Below, piece by piece: positions 1 to 7,616 of a stretch of DNA of 7,616 bases; positions within the stretch are counted from its first letter, which is position 1, and every line of letters starts with the position of its first letter. The notes below the pieces were generated by a model. It worked only from the letters and a program-made list of their open reading frames with translations. It did not search any database and was not told the DNA's origin. Source of the DNA: Actinomycetota bacterium (GTDB lineage: Bacteria; Actinomycetota; Coriobacteriia; Anaerosomatales; Anaerosomataceae); NCBI GenBank assembly GCA_011372845.1, contig DSAI01000148.1, forward strand, positions 1 through 7,616, given 5' to 3'. Made by a program: the position numbers and the translations under genes.

Positions 1-788
1 ACGGACCGCTCACGCTTCCGCTCTACGGCGTCCCCCTGATGCTCGTCACCGTCTCGGTGCTGTTCGGACTTGCCGACGACGTGTTCGGCTCTCACACCGA
101 CAAGGGGTTCAAGGGCCACCTCTTCGCGCTCGTGCGCGGGAGGCTCACCACGGGAGGTCTGAAGCTGCTTGGCATCGGGGCCGTCTCAGCGGTCTATGGC
201 TGGCACATCGCCTGGTCGCGCGGCGCTGCCGGGGTGGTCGAGACGTTCGGCGTGTGGGTCCTCGCCACGCTCACGATCGCCGCCGCCGCCAACTTCATCA
301 ACCTCACCGATCTGCGCCCCGGTCGCGCGCTCAAGACGTACTCGGCATTGGCGCTCGTGGCGGCGCCCGTCTTCGTGCTGGACGCGGTGGAGGGGTACGT
401 GTCCTATGCGGCATCGTTCGCGGAATTGGGCGTCACCGCCTGGAGCGCCCTCGATTCGGCGGTCTCGGTCGTGTTGATGGCGTGTGTCCTGCTCGGCCCG
501 GTCGTGGCGGTGTGGCGCTTCGACCTCGGCGAAGAAGGTATGCTCGGGGATGCCGGCAGCAACGCGATGGGCGCCGTGGTGGGCTATCTGCTCGCATCCG
601 CGCTTCCGGTGGCGTGGCTCGCCCTGACTGCCGGGCTATTGCTTGCGCTGAACCTGCTCTCCGAGCGCGTCTCGTTCAGCGCGGTCGTTGACAGGGTGGC
701 GCCGCTGCGGGCGATCGACCGGCTCGGCCGCATGCCCTCCGATGCGGAGAGCGGCGATGGAGGGGGAGACAGTGGCCGGACGCTGTGA
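1..788 (+). CDS. MraY/WecA-type glycosyl-phosphotransferase family membrane protein (GT4/PNPT superfamily), 5' truncated
   Basis: The reading frame is open from the window edge (first whole codon at 3), so the N-terminal half is missing. The ATG at 39 is only an internal methionine. The 261 visible residues form several hydrophobic segments, as in polyprenyl-phosphate phosphosugar transferases. Three superfamily landmarks are visible: LADDVFG (nt 69-89, the DD loop), NFINLTDLRPGRALK (nt 291-335, at the place of the MraY NxxNLTDGLDG motif) and GMLGDAGSNAMG (nt 537-572, the GDxGS motif). The second motif keeps NLTD but replaces the usual GLDG by LRPGRA, and no HHHE-like motif of MraY is seen near the C-terminus. 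The C-terminus instead carries SERVSFSAVVDR, an arginine-rich segment and a Gly/Asp/Ser-rich tail. The superfamily transfers a phospho-sugar from a UDP-sugar to a lipid phosphate in the membrane. Substrate, and even activity, cannot be stated here. It is unlikely to be the essential MraY itself. The gene ends 78 nt before pyrG. Confidence 0.8.
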   Translation, partial: GPLTLPLYGVPLMLVTVSVLFGLADDVFGSHTDKGFKGHLFALVRGRLTTGGLKLLGIGAVSAVYGWHIAWSRGAAGVVETFGVWVLATLTIAAAANFINLTDLRPGRALKTYSALALVAAPVFVLDAVEGYVSYAASFAELGVTAWSALDSAVSVVLMACVLLGPVVAVWRFDLGEEGMLGDAGSNAMGAVVGYLLASALPVAWLALTAGLLLALNLLSERVSFSAVVDRVAPLRAIDRLGRMPSDAESGDGGGDSGRTL

Positions 789-800
789 AGGTCCGGCTGA

Positions 801-2482
<1,682 letters not shown>

Positions 2483-2483
<1 letters not shown>

Positions 2484-3589
2484 TGAGCCGGGTACTCGAG
2501 ACCTTCCTCGATCTGGTGCGCATCTCCAGCCCCACGGGGCGGGAGGCCGCAGTGGCCGCCTATGCGGCCGAGGCGCTCACGGCAGCAGGATTCGACGTGC
2601 GGTTCGACGACACGATGGCCGTCACCGGCTCGGACAGCGGCAATCTGATCGCGACCCTTCCCGGTGCGTTGCCGGGCGGCATGCTCGCGTTCTCGGCGCA
2701 CATGGATTGCGTCCAGCCGTGTGAAGGAGTCGAACCTGTGGTGGCCGACGGCATCGTACGGAGCGCCGGCGATACCGTGCTGGGCGGCGACGACAAGGTG
2801 GGTGTGGCCGCGATCATCGAGGCGGCCCGCCGTTTGGCCGAGGAGGGCGGGGAGCGTCGCGCGCTCAAGGTCCTCCTCACGGTGTCCGAGGAGGACGGGC
2901 TGCTCGGCGCCAAGGCTCTCTCTTCCGAGGACGCCAGTGCGGGGCTCTGTCTCGTGCTGGACGCCGATGGTCCGGTGGGCGGTATCGTGACCGCCGCTCC
3001 GAGCCACCACACGTTCAAGGCGGTCTTCAGCGGACGCGCCGCGCATGCGGGTGTCGAGCCGGAGAAAGGGGTCTCCGCGATCCGGATGGCGGCGTCCGCG
3101 GTGCAGCGGATGGACCTCGGGCGTCTCGACCCGCAGACGACGGCGAACGTCGGCACCATCGCCGGCGGGAGCGCCACCAACGTGGTCGCTCCGGAATGCA
3201 CCCTCACCGGCGAGTGCCGGTCGCTCGATCGCGCGATGGCCGAGAAGGTGCGAGACGCGATGGACGCGGCGATGCGGGAGGCCGCGGCGGAGCACGGCGG
3301 CGGCGTGGACGTTGCATGGACGCTCGCGTACGTGGGGTTCTCGGTCCCCGATGACGCTCCCGCGGTGCGGGCGGTGGAGTCGGCATGCGCGTCGATCGGC
3401 GTGACGCCGCGCTGCTACGCGACCGGCGGAGGCAGCGACGCCAACGTGTTCGCGTCGCGCGGTACCCCGACGCTCGTTCTCGGGTCGGGCATGACCGACG
3501 TGCACTCTACCGATGAGTCGCTCGCCGTCGTCGAACTCGAGCGGCTGGCCGATCTCCTCGTGGCGATGGCCCGCACGGCAGGGGAGTAG
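2483..3589 (+). CDS. M20 family metallopeptidase, PepT-like (YqjE type)
   Basis: This is a cytoplasmic zinc-dependent exopeptidase-type protein of 368 aa, the length of the PepT-like/YqjE group and shorter than PepT proper (~410). The metal-site residues of the M20 family are all visible: His73 and Asp75 in SAHMD, the bridging Asp in GGDDK (103-104), the catalytic and metal glutamates in SEED (Glu136/Glu137), Asp160 in VLDAD, and His341 in DVHSTDE. The lid/dimerisation domain spans roughly residues 175-285, with GRAAHAG (His188), and is followed by GGGSDAN (315-321), typical of the tripeptidase branch. The start ATG shares its A with the pyrG TGA stop (TGATG), so translation is probably coupled. 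DUF3866 follows 4 nt after the stop. Likely substrates are small peptides, but M20 members also include deacylases, so exact specificity is open. Confidence 0.9.
3581..3586 (+). promoter_or_regulatory. Ribosome binding site deciding the DUF3866 start
   Basis: GGGGAG sits at the very end of the preceding peptidase gene, 7 nt before the ATG at 3594. This good spacing supports 3594 over the in-frame upstream ATG at 3513, which lies inside the peptidase gene. Confidence 0.65.
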
Positions 3590-3593
3590 TCTG

Positions 3594-4667
3594 ATGCGGC
3601 TCGTCTGGGGCACTGTCGAGAGCGCCGGATCGCCGGAGAGCGGCGCGCAGCGTCTTCGCGTCCGTCTCGATGGTGACACGACGGGGGCGGCCGCGGTGGC
3701 GTACGGTTCTCTCACCGGGGTCTGCCGGCCCGGCGAGCGGGTCTTGTGCAACACGACCGCCGTGGACCTGGGTCTCGGCACCGGCGGCGAGCACTTCGTG
3801 GTCGCGCGCGCCGGCACGGGGGTCGTGCTGGACGATCCGTCGCCGGGGCACATCATGAAACTGCGCTACACGCCGATGCAGCGGGACGTCCTGAGTGTGG
3901 AGGAGCCGGCGAGCGAGCACCACGCCACGATGTCCGAGGCGCGCGATCTCGGCGGCCTGCCGGTGGTCTGCTGTGGACTGCACAGTCAGGTCCCGGTGGT
4001 GGCGGCGGCCGTGAAGGAGCGGTCGCCCTATGCGCGCGTCGTGTACGTGATGACCGATGAATCTGCGTTGCCGATGGCGCTCTCACGGCTGGTACCGCGA
4101 ATGCGGGATGCGGGGCTCGTGGATGAGACGGTCACCTGCGGGCAGGCCTTCGGCGGTGGACTGGAAGCCGTGAACCTGTACTCAGGACTGCTTGCCGCTC
4201 GGGCTGTGGCGGCTGCTGACGTCGCGATCGTCGCGATCGGACCCGGTATCCCGGGGACCTCCACGCCGTACGGGCACAGTGGCGTCGCGCAGGGGCAGGC
4301 GGTGAACGCGACCGCCGCGCTCGGCGGCAGGCCGATAGCGGTGCTCCGTCTGTCGTTCGCCGATCCGCGGCCACGACACGTCCCCGTGAGCCACCAGTCG
4401 CTGACAGCGCTCGGGTCTGTGGCGCTGGCGCCTGCAGTGGTGCCGGTGCCTGCGCTCGATCCGGCGATGGCCGCCTCAGTGGATGATGCGCTCGGCAACG
4501 CTTCGGTGTGGCGTCTTCACGAACGGTGTGACGTGGATGTGCGCACGATGCCCGACATGCGCGGCGTGGAGGTGCGAACGATGGGCAGGGCGTACGAAGA
4601 CGACCCCGCGTTCTTCCTTGCCGCAGCAGCTGCGGGGGTCGTGGGCGTGCGTCCGAACGGCGGGTAG
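3594..4667 (+). CDS. DUF3866 family protein of unknown function
   Basis: The protein is 357 aa, soluble-looking, with no signal peptide or convincing membrane helix. I assign it to DUF3866 from remembered family signatures: NTTAVDLGLGTGGEHFV (residues 53-69), GHIMKLRYTPMQ (85-96), SQVPVVAAAVK (131-141), YVMTDESALP (151-160), GQAFGGGLEAVNLYSGLLAA (183-202) and the C-terminal SFADPRPRHVPVSHQSLTALG (254-274). Glycine-rich turns (GLGTGG, GPGIPGTSTPYGHSG) and several conserved-looking His residues (His129, His228, His262, His267) could form a ligand or catalytic site, but no known fold or reaction can be named from sequence alone. The start at 3594 gives MRLVWGTV, has a good Shine-Dalgarno and leaves 4 nt to the preceding stop. 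It is probably the last gene of the pyrG-peptidase-DUF3866 operon, because the next gene is 118 nt away with its own promoter-like element. Family assignment is firm; function is unknown. Confidence 0.88.
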   Translation: MRLVWGTVESAGSPESGAQRLRVRLDGDTTGAAAVAYGSLTGVCRPGERVLCNTTAVDLGLGTGGEHFVVARAGTGVVLDDPSPGHIMKLRYTPMQRDVLSVEEPASEHHATMSEARDLGGLPVVCCGLHSQVPVVAAAVKERSPYARVVYVMTDESALPMALSRLVPRMRDAGLVDETVTCGQAFGGGLEAVNLYSGLLAARAVAAADVAIVAIGPGIPGTSTPYGHSGVAQGQAVNATAALGGRPIAVLRLSFADPRPRHVPVSHQSLTALGSVALAPAVVPVPALDPAMAASVDDALGNASVWRLHERCDVDVRTMPDMRGVEVRTMGRAYEDDPAFFLAAAAAGVVGVRPNGG

Positions 4668-4773
4668 GGGTCCCCTGACGACGCACCTGGATGTGACAGA
4701 GGCCCCCCGGATCCCCCCGTACGGGAACCTTCCGCTCATCTTCATACAGCGGCCGTTCGCTCCGAAAGTATGG

Positions 4774-4785
4774 TATTGTTCCCGC
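4774..4785 (+). promoter_or_regulatory. Candidate -10 box for a leaderless xerD transcript
   Basis: TATTGT (4774-4779) fits the actinobacterial TANNNT -10 pattern and ends exactly 6 nt before the xerD ATG, so transcription would start at or next to the A of the start codon. The 20 nt before the ATG contain no purine-rich Shine-Dalgarno sequence, which agrees with leaderless initiation. An overlapping alternative -10 (TATGGT, 4769-4774) would give a leader of only a few bases. No clear -35 is seen. Confidence 0.45.
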
Positions 4786-5691
4786 ATGGATACGACGCTG
4801 CTCGACGACTTCCTCGGCTACCTCGCGGTTGAGCGAGGTGCGTCGAGTCACACCATAAGCGCATACAGAGGCGACTTGAACGCATACTTCGCTCATCTTG
4901 AGCGGCGCTCGACAAAGCCGCTGGAGGCATCGCGGGACGACGTGATCGCATTCATGTCGATGCTCCAGGAGAAGGGGATGGCGGCGAGCACCGTCGAGCG
5001 CAAGGTCGCCGCGGTGAAGAGCTTCCATGCGTACCTCGTCCGCGAGGGGCTCACCGACAACCACTCCACCCTCGATGTCACGTTGCCGAAGGTGCCTGAG
5101 CGGCTTCCCGACGTGATCTCCGTTGAGGATGCCGAGCGCCTGCTGTCCCAGCCGTTCCCTGAAGGACCTGTAGGGCACCGCGATCGTGCGGTGCTGGAGA
5201 CGCTCTACGGGTGTGGTCTTCGTGTAAGCGAGCTGACCGGGCTCGACCTAGGGCACATCGACACCGAGGCCGGGTTCTTGCGGGTCTTCGGCAAGGGGAG
5301 CAAGGAGCGGCTCGTGCCGGTGGGGAGCGCGGCCGTCACGGCGATCGAGGAGTATCTGCGTCACGGGCGCCCGTACCTGCGGGCGAAGAAGGCCGCCACG
5401 CGCCAGGATCCGTCGGCTATGTTCCTCAATGTCCGGGGTGGACGCCTCACGAGACAGGCGGTCTTCGGCATCGTCCGCGACTACGGCGCCAGGGTAGGGT
5501 TGCAGCTGCATCCACACACGCTGCGCCACTCGTTCGCCACCCACATGCTGCAGGGCGGCGCTGAACTGCGGGCGCTCCAGGAGATGCTCGGTCATGCGGA
5601 CATCAGCACCACGCAGGTGTACACGCACGTCGACCGCACGCATGTGCGTGAGGAGTACCTCACGACCCACCCACGCGCCCGGCTCCGCTAG
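4786..5691 (+). CDS. xerD: Site-specific tyrosine recombinase XerD
   Basis: The protein is 301 aa, standard for XerC/XerD. The N-terminal SAM-like core-binding domain (about 1-95) contains HTISAYRGDLNAYFAHL and the C-terminal catalytic domain (about 110-295) has all six active-site residues: Arg146 (GLRVSEL), Lys170 (GKGSKER), His244 and Arg247 (HPHTLRHSFATHML), His270 (LGHADIST) and the nucleophile Tyr279 (TQVYTHV). The last four numbers are the same as I recall for E. coli XerD. With XerC or alone it resolves chromosome dimers at dif, normally with FtsK. The start at 4786 is preferred because the extension back to an ATG at 4483 would overlap DUF3866 and add non-homologous sequence. The gene is 118 nt downstream of DUF3866 with its own promoter-like element. 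Location beside pyrG and intact family features point to the housekeeping enzyme, not a phage or transposon integrase. XerD is preferred over XerC from neighbourhood and length; the two are hard to separate by eye. Confidence 0.93.
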   Translation: MDTTLLDDFLGYLAVERGASSHTISAYRGDLNAYFAHLERRSTKPLEASRDDVIAFMSMLQEKGMAASTVERKVAAVKSFHAYLVREGLTDNHSTLDVTLPKVPERLPDVISVEDAERLLSQPFPEGPVGHRDRAVLETLYGCGLRVSELTGLDLGHIDTEAGFLRVFGKGSKERLVPVGSAAVTAIEEYLRHGRPYLRAKKAATRQDPSAMFLNVRGGRLTRQAVFGIVRDYGARVGLQLHPHTLRHSFATHMLQGGAELRALQEMLGHADISTTQVYTHVDRTHVREEYLTTHPRARLR

Positions 5692-5720
5692 CGCTACTCC
5701 GCACGCATTCCATTCCCGTT

Positions 5721-5745
5721 CGGAGCCCTGCATCCAGCGGCTCCG
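5721..5745 (+). terminator. Stem-loop after xerD, possible terminator
   Basis: Thirty nt after the xerD stop, CGGAGCC (5721-5727) pairs perfectly with GGCTCCG (5739-5745). The stem continues inward as CTG/CAG with one unpaired C and closes on a CATC loop, giving 10 bp in total. There is no T-run after it, so it is not a classical Rho-independent terminator. It may act as a U-less terminator or an mRNA 3' end stabiliser. The 213-nt gap it lies in otherwise holds only the upstream signals of the lipoprotein gene. Confidence 0.4.
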
Positions 5746-5854
5746 GCCGCGCTCTCCGCGTGATCCAACGATGACCTCCCACCTCTGTGCGTTCCGTTCA
5801 CGGAGATTCAGGAAATGGGCCCCGCTGGCATGGTAGAGCGCCTTGCCGGGGGGG

Positions 5855-5860
5855 TAGAAT
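5855..5860 (+). promoter_or_regulatory. Probable -10 box of the BMP lipoprotein gene
   Basis: TAGAAT matches the TATAAT consensus at five of six positions and lies 44 nt upstream of the GTG start, directly after a run of seven G (5848-5854). No convincing -35 is found at 16-18 nt spacing, so an activator or an atypical -35 may be involved. The predicted transcript would have a leader of about 35-40 nt carrying the strong ribosome binding site. Confidence 0.4.
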
Positions 5861-5886
5861 GAATCTGGCGTACCCAGTTTCTGCAT

Positions 5887-5893
5887 AAGGAGG
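5887..5893 (+). promoter_or_regulatory. Strong ribosome binding site fixing the GTG start of the lipoprotein
   Basis: AAGGAGG is a near-perfect anti-16S match placed 11 nt before the GTG at 5905. It supports that GTG, which is followed at once by a proper lipoprotein signal peptide. Confidence 0.7.
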
Positions 5894-5904
5894 CGGATCG
5901 CAGC

Positions 5905-6990
5905 GTGAACGGGAAGACGAGTAGGATCCTGGCCCTGCTCCTGGCACTGATGCTCGTGGTGGCATTCGTGCCCGGCTGTGCGGCCGAGGAGGAGCCCGAG
6001 ACCGAAGAGCCGGTGAGCGAGCAGGAGGAGCCGGTCGCTGAAGAGCCCGCTCTGAAGACCGCGATGATCACCGACACGGCAGGCCTGGGCGACAAGTCGT
6101 TCAACGATCTGACATGGCAGGGCTTCGAGCGTGCCGAGTCCGAGCTCAATGTCGAGGTGAAGGTCCTCGAGTCGGCGACCATCAACGACTACGAGCCGAA
6201 CCTCGAGCAGTTGGCGCAGGCGGGCTACAGTCCGCTGGTGGCCACAGGGTTCCTGTTGACCGACACCGTTTCGAAGATCGCGCCACAGTACCCGGATACG
6301 ATGTTCATCAACATCGACGGCTTCTTCGAGCCGGTTCCCGACAACGTGGTGGGCGTCGGCTTCAAGGAGCACGAGGGCAGCTACCTGGCGGGTGTGGTCG
6401 CGGGTCTTGCGACGCAGGACAGTTTCGATGAGCGCCTGAACGACGCGAACGTCATCGGGTTCGTCGGCGGCATGGACGTTCCCCTGATCCGGAAGTTCCA
6501 GGCAGGATTCGAGGCTGGCGCGAAGTCGGTTAACCCCGACATCGAGGTCATCGGTCTGTACACTGGCAGCTGGGACGACGTGGCCAAGGGCAAGGAGCTT
6601 GGCCTGTCTCTGATCGAGCAGGGCGCGGATGTCATCTACGCCGCCGCTGGTGGATGCGGCGAGGGCACGGTGCGTGCGTGCCAGGAGAAGGGCGCACTGT
6701 TCATCGGTGTCGACGCTGACCAGTACAACACCATCGCGAACTCCGGCGATGTGATGCTGACTTCGATGATGAAGAACATCGACGTCGTGGTGTTCGATCT
6801 CATCAAAGCCGCGGTCGACGGAGACTTCCCGGCCGGGACGATGCAGACGTTCGGTCTGGAGGAGGGCGGCGTAGGCCTTGCGCCGTGGCACGATTTCGAG
6901 TCCAAGGTCCCGCAGTCGATCAAGGATGCGGTGGAGAAGGCCACGGACGACATCATCAGTGGTGCGGTGGTCGTTCCGGAAGAGCTCTAG
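5905..6990 (+). CDS. BMP family (PnrA-like) lipoprotein, nucleoside-binding component of an ABC importer
   Basis: The product is a membrane-anchored extracellular solute-binding protein of 361 aa. Residues 1-24 form a lipoprotein signal peptide (basic start, then a Leu/Val-rich core) with lipobox VPGC and acylated Cys25. Residues 28-49 are an acidic Glu/Pro-rich tether that should hold the binding domain away from the membrane. The BMP domain follows: ITDTAGLGDKSFND (55-68), the hallmark ligand-binding start of the family; GFVGGMDVPLIRKFQAGFEAG in the middle; YAAAGGCGEGTV (around Cys251); and GVDADQYN (268-275). Characterised BMP members such as PnrA (TmpC) of Treponema pallidum bind purine nucleosides, so nucleoside uptake is the likely role. 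A BMP-associated-type ATPase is the next gene, 129 nt downstream, which supports this. Strong expression is suggested by the AAGGAGG site and the TAGAAT -10-like box. The ligand spectrum (purine or pyrimidine nucleosides) cannot be read from the sequence. Confidence 0.93.
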   Translation: MNGKTSRILALLLALMLVVAFVPGCAAEEEPETEEPVSEQEEPVAEEPALKTAMITDTAGLGDKSFNDLTWQGFERAESELNVEVKVLESATINDYEPNLEQLAQAGYSPLVATGFLLTDTVSKIAPQYPDTMFINIDGFFEPVPDNVVGVGFKEHEGSYLAGVVAGLATQDSFDERLNDANVIGFVGGMDVPLIRKFQAGFEAGAKSVNPDIEVIGLYTGSWDDVAKGKELGLSLIEQGADVIYAAAGGCGEGTVRACQEKGALFIGVDADQYNTIANSGDVMLTSMMKNIDVVVFDLIKAAVDGDFPAGTMQTFGLEEGGVGLAPWHDFESKVPQSIKDAVEKATDDIISGAVVVPEEL

Positions 6991-7037
6991 GACGGCGTTA
7001 CCGACCTGCGACGGGAGACCCGCGCAGTGTCGTCCGA

Positions 7038-7043
7038 TACGCT
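7038..7043 (+). promoter_or_regulatory. Weak possible -10 element ahead of the ABC ATPase gene
   Basis: TACGCT keeps only the TA...T skeleton. If used, transcription would begin about 7 nt later, around 7050, the first base of the stem-loop at 7050-7081. There is no recognisable -35, so this is a low-confidence suggestion; read-through from the lipoprotein promoter would also explain expression. Confidence 0.18.
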
Positions 7044-7049
7044 AAACTC

Positions 7050-7081
7050 GAGGGGCGACCGGCGAGAGCGGGTCGCCCCTC
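7050..7081 (+). other. Perfect 11-bp stem-loop between lipoprotein and ATPase genes
   Basis: GAGGGGCGACC (7050-7060) is the exact reverse complement of GGTCGCCCCTC (7071-7081). Inside, after a G-G mismatch, GC/GC closes a GAGA loop, a GNRA-type tetraloop that would stabilise the fold. No T-run follows (CCGCGTACC), so a simple Rho-independent terminator is unlikely. In binding-protein-dependent transport operons, stem-loops between the binding-protein gene and the next gene often protect the upstream mRNA or partly terminate, giving more binding protein than ATPase. That role is inferred here. The element lies 59 nt after the lipoprotein stop and 38 nt before the ATPase start. Confidence 0.6.
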
Positions 7082-7119
7082 CCGCGTACCAGGTGTCCGA
7101 TTGTTGGAGAGGAACGCCG

Positions 7120-7616
7120 ATGCCGGTGCTCGAGCTGCGCGACGTCACGAAGGTCTTCCCGGGCGTGGTCGCCAACGATAGCGTGTCGCTCGCGCTCGAG
7201 GAACGCGAGATCGTCGCATTGCTCGGTGAGAACGGCGCCGGCAAGTCCACCTTGATGAACATCGTGTACGGCCTCTTGTCGGCGGACGAAGGAGAGATCC
7301 TGGTCGACGGGGAGCCGGTGAGGATCCGCTCCTCCAGGCAGGCCATCGATCTCGGGATCGGCATGGTGCATCAGCACTTCATGTTGGTGGAACCGCTGAC
7401 GGTCACCGAGAACATCGTGCTCGGCAGGGAGCCCGGACGTTTCGGGGTCATCGATATGAAGACGGCCCGGGCACGGGTCGCCGAGATCTCGAAACGTTAC
7501 GGCTTGCATATCGACCCTGACGCCCGGGTCATGGATCTTGAGGTAGGGCTGCAGCAGAGGGTCGAGATTCTCAAGGCGCTCTACCAGGGTGCTCGCGTGC
7601 TCATCCTCGACGAGCC
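7120..7616 (+). CDS. ABC transporter ATP-binding protein, nucleoside/sugar importer type (3' truncated)
   Basis: An open frame runs from ATG 7120 to the window edge and shows the first 165 residues of an ABC ATPase. Visible are Walker A GENGAGKST (36-44), the Q-loop MVHQHFMLV (82-90), the signature region DLEVGLQQRVEILKAL (139-154) and the beginning of Walker B, RVLILDE (159-165). The VGxQQRVEILKALY form of the signature region, in place of a plain LSGGQ, is typical of the fused double-ATPase proteins of sugar and nucleoside importers (RbsA, NupO/YufO type), so the complete protein should be about 500 aa with a second, more degenerate half. It would hydrolyse ATP on the cytoplasmic side to drive uptake of the ligand captured by the lipoprotein upstream. 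The start is supported by the purine-rich GGAGAGGA (7106-7113), 6 nt away. Two permease genes are expected downstream, beyond this window. Confidence 0.93.
   Translation, partial: MPVLELRDVTKVFPGVVANDSVSLALEEREIVALLGENGAGKSTLMNIVYGLLSADEGEILVDGEPVRIRSSRQAIDLGIGMVHQHFMLVEPLTVTENIVLGREPGRFGVIDMKTARARVAEISKRYGLHIDPDARVMDLEVGLQQRVEILKALYQGARVLILDE

Noticed and set aside
4666..4729. Short palindromes after DUF3866 (AGGGGTCCCCT at 4666-4676 and CCCGTACGGG at 4716-4725) as a terminator
   Set aside because: The arms are only 4-5 bp with little or no loop, and no T-run follows, so a terminator call is not supported.
4483..4785. Upstream ATG giving a 101-residue extension of XerD
   Set aside because: Most of it overlaps DUF3866 in another frame and adds no XerD-like sequence. 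Starting at 4786 gives the normal 301-residue protein.
4786..5691. Tyrosine recombinase as a sign of a mobile element or integrated phage
   Set aside because: Length, catalytic residues and pyrG neighbourhood fit the housekeeping XerD. No attachment-site repeats, phage genes or change in base composition are seen around it.
5770..5835. Small frame of 21 codons starting ATGACCTCCC in the xerD-lipoprotein gap
   Set aside because: No ribosome binding site, no recognisable product, and it runs into the promoter region of the next gene.
5814..5887. tRNA-like string (GGCATGGTAGAGCGCCTTGCC) resembling a D-arm and a Gly-GCC anticodon loop
   Set aside because: The D-stem and anticodon stem have mismatches, there is no proper T-arm (GGTTCGANTCC), and no acceptor stem can be paired. 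It is taken as chance resemblance overlapping the promoter region.
5248..6891. Long open frame on the - strand (547 codons) spanning xerD, the gap and the BMP gene
   Set aside because: It covers two well-supported genes on the + strand and has no recognisable domain; it is a codon-bias shadow.

Overview
This is a high-GC bacterial chromosomal segment with all genes on the + strand. It contains seven protein-coding genes, of which the first (5' end) and the last (3' end) are cut by the window. The high GC, the GTG start of one gene and the neighbourhood around pyrG and xerD suggest an actinobacterium. The presence of a DUF3866 protein and of a PepT-like M20 peptidase in that neighbourhood makes me favour a Coriobacteriia-like anaerobic lineage. 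That placement is inference from gene content, not a sequence match.

Layout. (1) 1-788: the 3' part of a polytopic MraY/WecA-type phosphosugar-transferase-like membrane protein with an altered core motif. (2) 867-2483: pyrG, CTP synthase. (3) 2483-3589: an M20 family PepT/YqjE-like metallopeptidase whose start codon overlaps the pyrG stop by one base. (4) 3594-4667: a DUF3866 protein of unknown function, 4 nt downstream, with a good ribosome binding site. Genes 2-4 look like one transcriptional unit. (5) 4786-5691: xerD, a tyrosine recombinase of normal chromosome-dimer-resolution type, preceded by a -10-like hexamer placed as in leaderless actinobacterial transcripts. (6) 5905-6990: a BMP/PnrA-type lipoprotein, the likely nucleoside-binding component of an ABC importer. 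(7) 7120-7616 (cut): the ATPase of the same importer, expected to continue to a second nucleotide-binding half and then to permease genes beyond the window.

Functional reading. The left part is a conserved housekeeping cluster: an envelope-related transferase homologue, pyrimidine nucleotide synthesis, a peptidase, an uncharacterised protein and chromosome dimer resolution. In Mycobacterium tuberculosis the comparable order is steA-mctB-pyrG-NUDIX-xerD, so the peptidase and DUF3866 occupy the place of the NUDIX gene here. The right part is the start of a nucleoside-uptake operon. Non-coding interest lies in two stem-loops (5721-5745 and 7050-7081) and the leaderless-type start of xerD. I saw no mobile element, CRISPR array, rRNA or convincing tRNA. 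I found no clear new multi-gene system. The least understood components are the DUF3866 protein and the modified transferase.
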